From NCBI GenBank assembly GCA_017406405.1, contig JAFQYO010000019.1:20091-84090 (forward strand): a DNA stretch of 64,000 bases. Direction: 5' to 3'. The stretch's first letter is position 1, and each line of letters starts with the position of its first letter. Positions 25,789-35,015 of this stretch are shown here, in pieces. Source of the stretch: Candidatus Saccharimonadota bacterium. GTDB taxonomy: Bacteria; Patescibacteriota; Saccharimonadia; Saccharimonadales; Saccharimonadaceae. A program made the translations under genes and the position numbers. The notes under the pieces were generated by a model. That model worked only from the letters and a program-made list of their open reading frames with translations, did no database searches and had not been told where the DNA came from.

Positions 25789-27904
25789 AGTCGAAGATAT
25801 TAAGGGCGTCGGCCCAAAAACTAGAGAAATAATGGAAAAATCCGGAATCGTGACCGTCCGGGACCTTCTTTATTATCTCCCTCGAACATACGAAAATTTC
25901 ACAAACGTCACCACGCTTTCCGAAATCCGTCCCGGGAAAGTCGTTATTCGCGGAAAGATTTCTGAGCTCCGAATCATAAAAACAAAGCGTCGTAACTTCA
26001 CGATTACCGAAGGCGTAATCCACGATAAAACAGACGCGATTCGCGTTATCTGGTTTAACCAGCCTTACCGCGTAAAACAGTTTGACAAAGATAAGGATTA
26101 TTATTTCACCGGGACTTATGATTATAAGGGGGGTCGTTATCAACTCACTTCTCCGCGCGCAGAACTTGCTTCCGAAGTCGACAAAGCGATAGAAAACGGA
26201 TTTAAACCAATCTACTCAGTAAAAGGGAGTTTTAAGTCAGAGAATTTTAAGCGAATCTTCGAGACCCTGCGCCCAGAATTTGCGTTTATTCCGGATTTAT
26301 TGCCTGTTTCGAAATCATCACCAGATTTTGTCAAACCTGGTGCTCGCGCCGACGCTCTTTTTAAAGCTCACTTCGCTGAAGACGAAAAAGAAGTAAAAGA
26401 AGCCCGAAAATACCTTGCTTACGAAGAACTGTTCGAACTTATTCTCGCTGCAAATTTGAACAAAAAAGAAAACCAGAAACTTCGCGCCTCTGTCATTCCG
26501 TTCGACGCCGAAAAAATCCGTCAAGTTGTCGAAAAACTCCCGTTTGATTTAACAAATGCCCAGCGCCGCGCCGCCTTCGAAATCTTCAAAGACCTCGAGA
26601 AAAACGTCCCGATGAATCGCCTTCTCCAGGGCGATGTCGGTTCCGGAAAAACCGCCGTCGCGGCGCTGGCCGCGTTCGCTGCCGCGAACGCGGGGTACCA
26701 AGTCGCCTTCCTCGCCCCGACCGCTATTCTTGCCTCCCAGCACGCCGACTCCTTAAACAATCTCCTCGCTCCGCTCGGTGTTTCCGTCGCCCTTTTAACC
26801 GGTGCGACAAAAAACAAACCCGCCCTAAAGGCCCGGATTAAATCCGGCGCGGTTGACCTCGTTGTTGGTACGCACGCTCTCATCACCGACGACACCGAGT
26901 TTAAAAAACTCGCTCTCTGTATTATTGACGAACAACACCGTTTCGGCGTAAATCAACGCCAAAAACTCCTTGCAAAAACCGTCACCTCCGCGACCGCGTC
27001 AGTAATTTCTCGTGTCGCTAAAACTGCCGACCTAGAAAACCCAGATTTTGCCTCCATAAAAAAGCCCCTCGCCCCGCATCTTTTGATGATGACCGCGACT
27101 CCGATTCCGCGCTCGCTCCAGCTCGCTATTTTTGGCGACCTCGACGTCTCAACCTTGAACGAACTCCCGAAAGGGCGCCAGCCGGTCGTGACAAAAATAA
27201 TTAACGAAATAAACTTCACCGACGACCTTTATCCGAAGGTCCGCGAATATCTCGCGTCCGGCCAACAAGTCTATTGGATTTGTCGAACCATCGAAGATAG
27301 TTCTCGCTCCGAAACAATTTCCGTAAAAAAGCAAGCCGAAAAACTAAAAAACATTTTTAAAGACCGAACCGTGACTTTTCTTCACGGTCGCATGAAAACC
27401 GAAGAAAAAGACAAAATCATGTCCGATTTCTCATCTGGAAAAATCGACATTCTTGTCTCGACGACTGTCGTCGAAGTCGGCGTAAACGTTCCAAATGCAA
27501 ATTTAATGGTAATAATGGATGCCGACGGTTATGGTCTCGCTCAGCTCCATCAGCTCCGCGGACGCGTTGGGCGCGGAAAAAACTCTGCGATTTGCTACCT
27601 TGTCTCGCCCGATGATGCCGAACCCGCTCGTCGCCTCAAGGTTCTCGAAAAATCAAACGACGGTTTTTATCTCGCCGAAGCCGACCTAAAACTCCGTGGG
27701 CCTGGAGAAATCTATGGCTCTCTTCAGCATGGTGCCATGTCTCTCCAGTTCGCGAGCTTGACAAATTCGAAGCTCATTTCCGCCGCCTCGAATGAAGCAA
27801 AAAAGTCGGCCGAAGAGTTCGCAAAACACCCGGAGGAGCTCCAAAATTACCCAGAATTAGCCTTCTCAATAAAAAAGTACCAACAACTAACAACTCTAAA
27901 CTAG
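25766..27904 (+). CDS. recG: ATP-dependent DNA helicase RecG
   Basis: Branch-migration helicase that remodels stalled forks and recombination intermediates. 712 residues. N-terminal wedge/OB domain opens KVEDIKGVGPKTREIMEKSGI; Walker A GDVGSGKTAVAAL; motif II is IDEQHRFGV (DEQH rather than DEQH/DEEH variants, usual for RecG); SATP-equivalent MTATPIPRSL; QLRGRVGRGK; the C-terminal LRGPGEIYGSLQHG. ATG 25766 is preceded by GGAGAG; ATG 25781 is an alternative. Overlaps trmD by 23 nt. Confidence 0.95.
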   Translation: MPLNMFSKVEDIKGVGPKTREIMEKSGIVTVRDLLYYLPRTYENFTNVTTLSEIRPGKVVIRGKISELRIIKTKRRNFTITEGVIHDKTDAIRVIWFNQPYRVKQFDKDKDYYFTGTYDYKGGRYQLTSPRAELASEVDKAIENGFKPIYSVKGSFKSENFKRIFETLRPEFAFIPDLLPVSKSSPDFVKPGARADALFKAHFAEDEKEVKEARKYLAYEELFELILAANLNKKENQKLRASVIPFDAEKIRQVVEKLPFDLTNAQRRAAFEIFKDLEKNVPMNRLLQGDVGSGKTAVAALAAFAAANAGYQVAFLAPTAILASQHADSLNNLLAPLGVSVALLTGATKNKPALKARIKSGAVDLVVGTHALITDDTEFKKLALCIIDEQHRFGVNQRQKLLAKTVTSATASVISRVAKTADLENPDFASIKKPLAPHLLMMTATPIPRSLQLAIFGDLDVSTLNELPKGRQPVVTKIINEINFTDDLYPKVREYLASGQQVYWICRTIEDSSRSETISVKKQAEKLKNIFKDRTVTFLHGRMKTEEKDKIMSDFSSGKIDILVSTTVVEVGVNVPNANLMVIMDADGYGLAQLHQLRGRVGRGKNSAICYLVSPDDAEPARRLKVLEKSNDGFYLAEADLKLRGPGEIYGSLQHGAMSLQFASLTNSKLISAASNEAKKSAEEFAKHPEELQNYPELAFSIKKYQQLTTLN

Positions 27905-27915
27905 AAAGGGAACTA

Positions 27916-28434
27916 ATGCGTATTATCTCTGGAATATACAAAAACAAAGAAATCCTCACCCCTGGGGATAGTCTTACGCATCCCATGGGAAACCGCGAAA
28001 AAATCGCCCTATTTAACATGCTTTTACCGTATTTCCCGCCTAAAACCGTCCTAGACGCGTTTTCAGGCTCGGGTGCGCTAGGACTCGAATCTTTATCGCG
28101 CGGCGCTAAGAGTGTCGTTTTTGTTGACAAAAACAAAAAAGCTTGTGAAATTATAGAAAAAAACCTTAAAAATCTCGGGCCCGACGCCGAAAGTCGTGGA
28201 AAAATTATAAAATCCGACGTTTCCTCTCTTAATTTTTCCGAGAAATTCGACCTTATCTTTGCCGACCCCCCATACGATAAATTTACCATAGAACAAATCA
28301 CTCCTCTCGTCAACTTCCTCAATAGAGGAGCAGTTTTTGTACTTTCTTCGCCGATTCCGGTAGAAATCCCCGGTCTTACTCTGTTGAAAACACGAAAATA
28401 TGCGGGTTGTAATATTTCTCTCTTTGTGGTATAA
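27916..28434 (+). CDS. rsmD: 16S rRNA (guanine966-N2)-methyltransferase
   Basis: 172 residues. RsmD signature: MRIISGIYKNKEI start, HPMGNREKIALFNML, SAM motif I VLDAFSGSGALGLESLSRGA, and catalytic FADPPYDK. Begins 12 nt after recG with an AAGGG ribosome site. The end overlaps the -10 box of the next gene. Confidence 0.9.
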   Translation: MRIISGIYKNKEILTPGDSLTHPMGNREKIALFNMLLPYFPPKTVLDAFSGSGALGLESLSRGAKSVVFVDKNKKACEIIEKNLKNLGPDAESRGKIIKSDVSSLNFSEKFDLIFADPPYDKFTIEQITPLVNFLNRGAVFVLSSPIPVEIPGLTLLKTRKYAGCNISLFVV

Positions 28435-28457
28435 TTAATCCAAAGGAGTTTTATATT

Positions 28458-28985
28458 ATGTACGGATATGCCGACTCAACTGAGTCCCAAAAGAAAAAAA
28501 TCATTATTGCCGCCCTTATCATGGGGATTATCATTGTTGTCTTGATTGGCGTTTTAATTAACGCAATTGTGAAGAAAAATCACCTGCCCCGCGGCGAGAA
28601 TTCCCGCGTTGATGACACGAGTTATACTCCCGTCGCGGAAAAAGGAACTGCCGAGTCCGAGAACCCCGGACCGGTTTCGAACTCCGAATCCGGCTCTGCC
28701 TCTTTGAATTCCGAAGGAAGTTCTGCTTCTTCGACCTCCGAGGCTGATTCTTCATCGGTCGCGAGCAACGTCGTCGTAACTCCGTCTTCCGAGTCAAAGG
28801 AGACCGCCGTTGCGAACTCGTCGAGCTCCGCTTCCGCCTCGAGTTCCGCTTCGAACTCCACTTCCTCTAACTCCTCCACAATCCCGACGACGGGCCCAAC
28901 CGAATCTCTTGTCGGTCTTGCGCTCATTCTCGGCGCCGTCTCCGCATATCTCCTCTCGAAAAACATCGTCCTTGTAAAACTCTAA
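28458..28985 (+). CDS. Serine-rich surface protein with LPxTG-like tail
   Basis: 175 residues. An N-terminal membrane segment (about 15-37, IIIAALIMGIIIVVLIGVLI) precedes a low-complexity Ser/Glu/Ala region of roughly 100 residues (SASSTSEADSSSVASN, SSSASASSSAS). Near the end IPTTGP is followed by a hydrophobic helix (SLVGLALILGAVSAYLL), resembling a sortase signal and anchor. The tail charge (SKNIVLVKL) is weak for a sortase substrate. Probably an extracellular stalk. TATAAT at 28430-28435 and AAGGAG at 28443-28448 precede the ATG. Confidence 0.65.
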   Translation: MYGYADSTESQKKKIIIAALIMGIIIVVLIGVLINAIVKKNHLPRGENSRVDDTSYTPVAEKGTAESENPGPVSNSESGSASLNSEGSSASSTSEADSSSVASNVVVTPSSESKETAVANSSSSASASSSASNSTSSNSSTIPTTGPTESLVGLALILGAVSAYLLSKNIVLVKL

Positions 28986-28994
28986 ATCTTCTGT

Positions 28995-29000
28995 TATACT
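28995..29000 (+). promoter_or_regulatory. -10 box of tRNA-Leu
   Basis: TATACT with upstream TG-like context, 9 nt before the tRNA's first base. Confidence 0.5.
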
Positions 29001-29009
29001 TTCTCTAGT

Positions 29010-29094
29010 GCCCGAGTGGTGAAATTGGTATACACGTATGCCTTAGGAGCATATGCCTTTCGGCGTGCTGGTTCAAGTCCAGTCTCGGGCACCA
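29010..29094 (+). tRNA. tRNA-Leu(UAG)
   Basis: Class II tRNA with acceptor GCCCGAG/CTCGGGC, discriminator A, encoded CCA, T-arm GGTTCAAGTCC and a long variable arm (GCCTTTCGGCG area). Anticodon loop CTTAGGA gives UAG, reading CUN leucine codons. Confidence 0.95.
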
Positions 29095-29119
29095 ATACGG
29101 AATATACTTCTGAATTTTA

Positions 29120-29292
29120 CTGCTAGGGCTACTCACGCCCAAAAACCATTTACTTTTTTAATTCTCATTAGTTCAGATACGGATTTAGTACCCGCTGTTC
29201 GTGTTGCGAAAGATGAAGGTGCTAGAATAGCTTATATATCTTATATATCTTTTGATAAAATGATTATTCGTTCTTTTTTATTTTTTCTTTAA
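29120..29292 (+). pseudogene. Remnant of a NYN/DUF88-type RNase gene
   Basis: Downstream of tRNA-Leu a fragment reads LILISSDTDLVPAVRVAKDE then GARIAYISYISFDKMI. This closely resembles the metal-binding strand and helix of NYN (DUF88/LabA-like, PIN-fold) proteins, whose motif is S-G-D-[ST]-D-[LF]-x-P. There is no start codon with ribosome site outside the tRNA and no N-terminal part, so I read it as a decayed insertion next to a tRNA. The rest of the 29095-29362 gap holds only the promoter and leader of the pilin gene. Confidence 0.5.
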
Positions 29293-29362
29293 AAAAACAC
29301 TTGCATAATCATTTCGCTCCTGCTAATATAAAAACAAGTATAAACGAAAGGAATCTAATTCT

Positions 29363-29848
29363 ATGAATACAAAACCTAAAAAAGGCTTCACAATTATCGA
29401 GGTTGTCCTCGTCCTTGCGATTGCTGGCCTTATCTTTTTGATGGTCTTTATCGCCCTCCCGAACATGCAGCGTTCTCAGCGTGACACCCAACGCCGAAAC
29501 GACTATTCCGCCCTCTCGGCAAACATGACCCAGTACATGACGAACAACAACGGATCTTTGCCTTCCGCCCTCACCTCGGCCGACAGCATAAAATACATCA
29601 ACACCACAGGAAACGACCCGAACGGCTTGACCTACGAACTAAAAGCGAAATCCTGTAAAAACGATAGCAGCGCAAAGTGCGGGATAACCCTCACTCCTGC
29701 TGACAAGGAAAACGCCTCGACAGTCTACGTTATCACGAACGCGCAGTGCGAAGCTGGCGAGCCGAAAACCAGCAAATCTTCTCGTGCCTTCGCCATCTAC
29801 GGGAACCTCGAGACCGGCTCCGGAACTTACTGCCAGTCTAACTCTTAA
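29363..29848 (+). CDS. Type IV pilin-like protein (pseudopilin)
   Basis: 161 residues. Class III signal: KPKKG-FTIIEVVLVLAIAGLI, with cleavage after Gly, Phe+1 and Glu+5, then a hydrophobic helix. The globular domain has cysteine pairs (CKNDSSAKC and a late CEAGE...YC) likely to form disulfides. Such pilins in this lineage mediate twitching and host attachment; no assembly genes (pilB, pilC, pilD) are in the window. An AAAGGAA ribosome site precedes the ATG. Followed by a strong terminator. Confidence 0.85.
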   Translation: MNTKPKKGFTIIEVVLVLAIAGLIFLMVFIALPNMQRSQRDTQRRNDYSALSANMTQYMTNNNGSLPSALTSADSIKYINTTGNDPNGLTYELKAKSCKNDSSAKCGITLTPADKENASTVYVITNAQCEAGEPKTSKSSRAFAIYGNLETGSGTYCQSNS

Positions 29849-29860
29849 CCTTCCCATTAT

Positions 29861-29883
29861 CCTGTCGGAAACCCTCCGACAGG
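29861..29883 (+). terminator. Terminator after pilin gene
   Basis: Stem CCTGTCGGA/TCCGACAGG with short loop, followed by ATAATTATTATTTTG; the T-rich tail is imperfect. Confidence 0.65.
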
Positions 29884-29904
29884 ATAATTATTATTTTGTT
29901 CGTC

Positions 29905-31614
29905 ATGAAAAAGAAGTCTCTAAAAAACTGGATAAAAAATCATAAAGTCCAGTTAATTATTTTTTTCATCTATCTTGTCGTTACATTCGTAACGATAGTT
30001 TTTCATGAAGCCTGGGAAGACGAGGCACAAGCCTGGCTCACCGTGCGCGACTGTTCGCTTTTCGAGCTCATCGGCCGCATGAAAGTCGAGGGGCATTTTC
30101 TCCCCTGGTATTTAATCATAATGCCTTTCGCAAAGCTCGGCTTCCCATATATTACCCAAAACCTCCTTAGCTGGCTGATTTGCTCAGTCTCTGCCTGGCT
30201 GTTTCTCGAACATCTCCCGACAAAGCTTTTTAAGCGTGCTATTTTTATTTTTACTCTCCCGATGATTTATCTTTTTCCGGTTATTTCCAGGTGTTACTGT
30301 CTGATTCCTCTCGCGACGATTTTTCTTATCATGTCCTATAAAAATCGCTTTTCACACCCCTTTCGCTATGCTCTCTCGATTGTTCTGATGTCCGTCACTC
30401 ACATCTCTTGTTTTATGTTTTCTTTTATTCTCGGAATAGAATTTTTCCTAGAGTGGATAAAACTTCATAAATCATTCCCGAAAGGGAAGAACAGAAGAAT
30501 CGTCGCTTCCTTCTGCCTCGCGATTATTCTCGTTATTCTATCATTCTTGCCGCTTTTCGGGAGTTTAAACGGCGCCTCGGGAATTTACCTCGATGCTTCA
30601 TCTTTCGATATAAAACACTTCTTGTTTGGAAACGTCATTTTTTATCTCGGAAAATTCTCTTCCTTCGTCCCGATTCAAATCACCTTTCTCCTCGCCGGCT
30701 TTTATGCCGCCTATCTCCTAAATTCTGATAAAAAACTTTTCCTTCTCTTCTGTCTTTGTGTACTTTGGCAATTTTCTCTCTCGGAATTTCTTTTCCCCAT
30801 CACCATTATTCAGCGCGTCTTCATTCCCGTTTTCTATTTAGTATTCTTCCTATCTCGTCGAGAAAAAGCAACCCCCTCCCCTCGGACCCTCTCTCCGGTC
30901 GGTTTTACGCTTGTTATGCTGTTGCTACTTTACATAATATTTGAGACCGGAAATCTTTTCTATTCATCCGTCTGTTTCTCGCTTGTTGTCCTATATTGTC
31001 TTCCGAAAGTCTCGAAAAAACTCTGGAACCGAGATTATACTCCCGTCTTTAAAAGGCTAGGCTCGCTTGCTCTCTTGTCGCTAGCGCTTATTTCTGTCAC
31101 CGAAGGAATCTTCTATATTTATAACGATATAAACTATACTTTTACCGATTCAAAAACGACCGCGAACTACATCGAATCCGAACTCATAAAGCCCGATACC
31201 CCTATGCCGATTTTTCTCACCGACCTCGAATCTTCGATTATCTTTTCTTCCATCATTGCTCATGTAAAAAATCCAAGTTTCCGAATGTATGATATGAATA
31301 TCGAAAAATACTATACCTATTCAATCCAGCTTATTTTTCCCGAAGATTTCAAATCCGAAGAGAAAGACCTCGCCTCGGTCTGTGAGAGTCTCGACAAAGA
31401 AGCGGATTGTTATTATATCGTATTTTTTAACGACACAAGAGACGTTCTCGCGGAATTCCTTTCCGACGATTCATCGCTTTTCCAAACCCAGCTAGCCTCA
31501 GGAAAGATTAACAAAATTTTCGACAGCTCTATATATGAAGATGGTTGGGACAACACCGCAAACGAACACTATCGTATTTATAAAGTCTCGACCGCTGAAT
31601 CCGCCCAGACATAA
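29905..31614 (+). CDS. Polytopic membrane protein, glycosyltransferase-like
   Basis: 569 residues from ATG 29905 (a TTG 9 nt upstream is less likely). Begins KKKSLKNWIKNHKVQ then multiple membrane segments through about residue 400, with an acidic first periplasmic loop HEAWEDEAQAWLTVRD. That H-x-D/E-D-E placement is reminiscent of GT-C enzymes of the ArnT/PMT/GT39 type, which use lipid-linked sugars. The C-terminal about 160 residues form a soluble extracytoplasmic domain. Specific substrate unknown; identification rests on architecture only. Confidence 0.6.
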   Translation: MKKKSLKNWIKNHKVQLIIFFIYLVVTFVTIVFHEAWEDEAQAWLTVRDCSLFELIGRMKVEGHFLPWYLIIMPFAKLGFPYITQNLLSWLICSVSAWLFLEHLPTKLFKRAIFIFTLPMIYLFPVISRCYCLIPLATIFLIMSYKNRFSHPFRYALSIVLMSVTHISCFMFSFILGIEFFLEWIKLHKSFPKGKNRRIVASFCLAIILVILSFLPLFGSLNGASGIYLDASSFDIKHFLFGNVIFYLGKFSSFVPIQITFLLAGFYAAYLLNSDKKLFLLFCLCVLWQFSLSEFLFPITIIQRVFIPVFYLVFFLSRREKATPSPRTLSPVGFTLVMLLLLYIIFETGNLFYSSVCFSLVVLYCLPKVSKKLWNRDYTPVFKRLGSLALLSLALISVTEGIFYIYNDINYTFTDSKTTANYIESELIKPDTPMPIFLTDLESSIIFSSIIAHVKNPSFRMYDMNIEKYYTYSIQLIFPEDFKSEEKDLASVCESLDKEADCYYIVFFNDTRDVLAEFLSDDSSLFQTQLASGKINKIFDSSIYEDGWDNTANEHYRIYKVSTAESAQT

Positions 31615-31641
31615 AAATCCCCCTCCTAAGAGGGGAATTTT
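31614..31641. terminator. Bidirectional terminator between convergent genes
   Basis: Inverted repeat AAAATCCCCCTC/GAGGGGAATTTT with loop CTAA; A/T runs on both sides allow use from both strands. Confidence 0.7.
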
Positions 31642-31649
31642 GCGAGAAG

Positions 31650-31671
31650 TTATATATATATATATATATTA
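31650..31671. repeat. TA dinucleotide repeat at a stop codon
   Basis: About nine TA units directly abut the TAA stop of the minus-strand InlB-repeat gene. A similar tract lies at 45830-45852. Confidence 0.85.
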
Positions 31672-33993
31672 AGCAGTTCTTTTGCTAAAGATAATTGCTC
31701 CGAGCATCATGAGCGAGAAGATAAATGTCATTCCATAAATGCCGATATAATCGCCCGTAACCGGGTTTTCTACTTCAGAAGTCGCCTCGACGGGTTCTTC
31801 TTCAGTAATTTCTTCCCAGATTGCATAGAGCTCATTCCAGTTTTCGTCTGAAAGTGCGACGAGTTCTCCAGGTTGATACATGACGCCACTCCCGTCCTCT
31901 TCTGTATTCCATCCGACAAACTTAAAGCCAGATTTCTCAAACATGATTCCGAGAATCTCATAATCGCCATTTTTCTTAATACCGTCGACATACTCATAAT
32001 CTTCCGTGTCATTGTTCGCGAAATAAACGATATCAACAGTCGGCTCAGGAAGGTCAAGGACTGCGAGAAGTTCAACAACGCCGTCTCGAGCATAATTAGC
32101 AAGTTCGATAAGGCCATTTGGCTGGAAGAGGTTTCCGCCTGTCAAACCGCGTGTAGCGGGAGTTCCTTTCCATCCGACAAAGCTCGCATAAAAACCGCCA
32201 TCATAATTTCCGGCGTACTCTCGAACTACTGCCGTTCCATTCTCTGTGTAAAGAAGTTCGTCATAAACTTCGCTTCCGTCCGCGTCAACATAACAAACTC
32301 TGACAACTTCCGTAACGGGAACCCAAACTGCGACAAGTTCCGTGTCGCGGGTGATAGCGACTTTCCCAAAATCAAAGGCCGTTTCGCTATCTTTATCCTT
32401 CCATCCCCCGAAAACATAGTTTTCTTTCACCGGGTCAGCTGACGGAGCTGTTGCGTACTCTCCGTCCGAAACAGTCTGGGCAGGAAAATCATTTTCCGAA
32501 CTACCACCATCAAGGTCAAAGCTGACCGAAAAAGTCGGTGTATCCGGAGTTTCGGGTTGAGTCGGCTCCGAAACTTCTGCTGATGGGGTCCAGCTCGAAG
32601 GTCGTGTCTGATACGGAGTATCGAGTATGGAACCAATCACTAATCTAAAATGAATCGTGGTCGCCGTCGCCGAAAGAACTTCTGGCGTAATCGTTCTGAG
32701 ATTCCCCCCGAAATACGGTCTCGACGGAAGATTTGTTGCTTCCCAAGCATAGAAATACTCGCGTAGTCCGAGCATACCTCGAATGTTCCCGACGCTCTTC
32801 GCCCAAACCTGAGAAACATCATCGCCTAGCTTCGCTTTAATAATATAGTTTCCTTTGTCTTGATTCCAGTGTGTGTTTGAACCATAGGTAACATATCTTG
32901 CCCCCTGTAGAAATCCGTTGCTTCCGAATTCAAATTCGAAGGTATATTCTTTTCTCTCAAAGTCAACATAAATAATTGTCGAACCGTCTCCGGCGATTGT
33001 CCCCGAGAAACTCGTTGCGGTCGGCGCATAATAATCTATGTCAGAAAAACTGATTTCCGAATCCGTCGGCAAAATCGTGACGGTTTCGCCAGTTTTCTCT
33101 TTACGGTCAAGAATAACTTGAACGGCTTTCATTTCTCCGCTTGTTGGATTTTCACGACGAACGACAACGACATAAGAAACTTCGACTGCTTCCCATTCGG
33201 CGGTAATCGTCGTATCTTCGTTAATCGGCGTCGTAAAGTCAAACTTCGTTCCGTCTTTCTGCCACTCAACAAACCTATAACCGGGTCGTGACGGCTCCGA
33301 AGGCTTCGAAGCGGTTGCGCCCGGATTTAGAGCAACGGCCGGAACGACAGAAGCGCCTTCTCCGGTTTCATAGCTAACCCAGACTTTCTTTCCGACGACT
33401 GCCGTGAGGGTTTTGTTTTCAGAAATCGTGATTGTCTGGTCGGAACTAAGAGTCATTCCGTCCATTTCCCAACCTTTAAGGAATTCGTCGATAGCAAGAT
33501 TGATGTTGACGTCCTTCAAAGAAACTCTGCCTTCTTCGTCCGCGACACGAGTTTCAACGATAACGTCTTTTTTAACTTGTTCGCCGCTCTCATCATCAAC
33601 GACCGTCGTATTATAAACAAATTGTGCGACGATTTCGGCGTCCTCAAAGTTTGCATAGATTTTTTTCGTGTTTGTTTCTGATACTGATATCGATTCCCAG
33701 AAATCAATATCAAAACTATTGCCGTCTTCATCAACCCATCCCGTGAAGACCTTTCCATCGACCGGCGCAACTTCCGGTTCGTACAAATAGTCGCCATCGA
33801 CGACAAATTGTTCGCTCACCATTTCGTCGTTCACATAGAACTGATAAGTTTCGCGAACAGCTTCTTCTCTCGTCGGCAAATCATAAACCGGGAGTCCTTC
33901 CGCAGCGGCAGGAACAAGCCCAGCACCCGGAACTATCACCATAAGCGAAAGTCCCATCATGAGCCCAAGGAGAGATTTTGTTTGCTTTTTCAT
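31669..33993 (-). CDS. Cell-wall-type surface protein with InlB B-repeats
   Basis: 774 residues. Signal peptide to about 31. Several InlB B-type (Flg_new) repeats of roughly 70 residues are recognisable by their ends: KVFTGWVDEDGN, YRFVEWQKDGTKFDF...TITAEW, YVFGGWKDKDSETAFDF...LVAVW, FKFVGWNTEEDGSG...LYAIW. The C-terminus has NPVTGD, a hydrophobic helix (GIYGMTFIFSLMMLGAIIF) and SKRTA, a sortase-like sorting signal. Likely a host- or surface-adhesion stalk. Ribosome site GAGGAG precedes the ATG. Shares a divergent intergenic region (33994-34106) with the DUF362 gene. Confidence 0.85.
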   Translation of the reverse strand: MKKQTKSLLGLMMGLSLMVIVPGAGLVPAAAEGLPVYDLPTREEAVRETYQFYVNDEMVSEQFVVDGDYLYEPEVAPVDGKVFTGWVDEDGNSFDIDFWESISVSETNTKKIYANFEDAEIVAQFVYNTTVVDDESGEQVKKDVIVETRVADEEGRVSLKDVNINLAIDEFLKGWEMDGMTLSSDQTITISENKTLTAVVGKKVWVSYETGEGASVVPAVALNPGATASKPSEPSRPGYRFVEWQKDGTKFDFTTPINEDTTITAEWEAVEVSYVVVVRRENPTSGEMKAVQVILDRKEKTGETVTILPTDSEISFSDIDYYAPTATSFSGTIAGDGSTIIYVDFERKEYTFEFEFGSNGFLQGARYVTYGSNTHWNQDKGNYIIKAKLGDDVSQVWAKSVGNIRGMLGLREYFYAWEATNLPSRPYFGGNLRTITPEVLSATATTIHFRLVIGSILDTPYQTRPSSWTPSAEVSEPTQPETPDTPTFSVSFDLDGGSSENDFPAQTVSDGEYATAPSADPVKENYVFGGWKDKDSETAFDFGKVAITRDTELVAVWVPVTEVVRVCYVDADGSEVYDELLYTENGTAVVREYAGNYDGGFYASFVGWKGTPATRGLTGGNLFQPNGLIELANYARDGVVELLAVLDLPEPTVDIVYFANNDTEDYEYVDGIKKNGDYEILGIMFEKSGFKFVGWNTEEDGSGVMYQPGELVALSDENWNELYAIWEEITEEEPVEATSEVENPVTGDYIGIYGMTFIFSLMMLGAIIFSKRTA

Positions 33994-34081
33994 AGCACTC
34001 CTCGCTTAATTTTTATTAAGACCTTTATATCTGATGAAAATAAATTATGCAAGCATAGCCGAAATCTTTCAGGTTTCGTGG

Positions 34082-34087
34082 TATAAT
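34082..34087 (+). promoter_or_regulatory. -10 box of DUF362 gene
   Basis: GGTATAAT followed by an AGGAGGT ribosome site and ATG at 34107; a conventional leadered start. Confidence 0.6.
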
Positions 34088-34106
34088 AAATCCATCAGGA
34101 GGTAAA

Positions 34107-34994
34107 ATGGAAAAACCAAAAGTTTTTTATTCAAAAGAGATTTCCCCTAGAGCGCTGATAAAAGTCTATAAATCTCTCGGCGTCAAACTGCCCGGCAAGG
34201 TCGGCATAAAAGTTTCGACGGGCGAAGCTGGTGCGAAAGGTTTTTTAAAAGCAGATTTAATCGCTCCGCTCGTAAAAGAATTGAACGGAACTATTATCGA
34301 GTGCAACACGGCATACCCCGGAAAACGAAACAACATAAAAGACCATCTCGAAGTGGCCAAGGCTCATGGATTTACCGAGTTTGCCGAAGTCGATATTATG
34401 GACGCAAACGGAGACTTTAAAATCCCCGTAAAGAAAGGGAAACACCTCTCCTATACCCTCGTTGGAAAAAACTTTTCTAACTACGATTCAATTCTGAATC
34501 TCGCGCACGGAAAGGGTCATGCGATGGGTGGTTTTGGCGCGAACTTAAAGAACCAAAGCATCGGCATCGCCTCCCGAAATGGAAAGGCCTACATCCATTC
34601 TTGCGGCGCGACGGAAGACCCCGACGAATGTTGGCATACGAATTACGCTCAAATCGAGTTTATTGAGTCGATGGCTGAAGCCGCGACCGCCGTTGCTGAT
34701 TACTTGAAAGAAACTAAAAAACCAATCCTCTACATAACGGTCATGAACGCTCTTTCTGTTGATTGCGACTGCGATTCTCGACAAGGCGACCCGGTGATGG
34801 AAGACCTCGGGATAATCGGCTCTCTCGACCCCGTTGCAAACGACCAAGCTTTCCTCGATTTAATCTGGAACTCTGACGACCTCGGGAAAGAAAAACTCAT
34901 TAAGCGCATCACCTCCCGTGAAGGCGAAAAAATCACCGCTTACGCCGCTTCGCTCGGGCTCGGCTCGACTAAATACGAGCTTGTCGAAATATAA
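34107..34994 (+). CDS. DUF362-domain protein
   Basis: 295 residues, soluble. DUF362 pattern: VGIKVSTGEAGAKGFLKADL, IIECNTAYPGKRN, a NLAHGKGHAMGGFGANLKN block and a cysteine/histidine cluster HSCGATEDPDECWH. In larger homologues this domain is joined to a 4Fe-4S ferredoxin; here only NALSVDCDCDSRQGDP suggests possible cluster or metal ligands. Biochemical role unknown in general. It stands just before the pot operon but has its own promoter and ribosome site. Confidence 0.8.
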   Translation: MEKPKVFYSKEISPRALIKVYKSLGVKLPGKVGIKVSTGEAGAKGFLKADLIAPLVKELNGTIIECNTAYPGKRNNIKDHLEVAKAHGFTEFAEVDIMDANGDFKIPVKKGKHLSYTLVGKNFSNYDSILNLAHGKGHAMGGFGANLKNQSIGIASRNGKAYIHSCGATEDPDECWHTNYAQIEFIESMAEAATAVADYLKETKKPILYITVMNALSVDCDCDSRQGDPVMEDLGIIGSLDPVANDQAFLDLIWNSDDLGKEKLIKRITSREGEKITAYAASLGLGSTKYELVEI

Positions 34995-35015
34995 TTCTTA
35001 TGCTAAACTAAAGAC

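Noticed and set aside
29053..29292. 79-residue gene overlapping tRNA-Leu
   Set aside because: Its start lies inside the tRNA and has no ribosome site; only the NYN-like fragment in its second half is meaningful.
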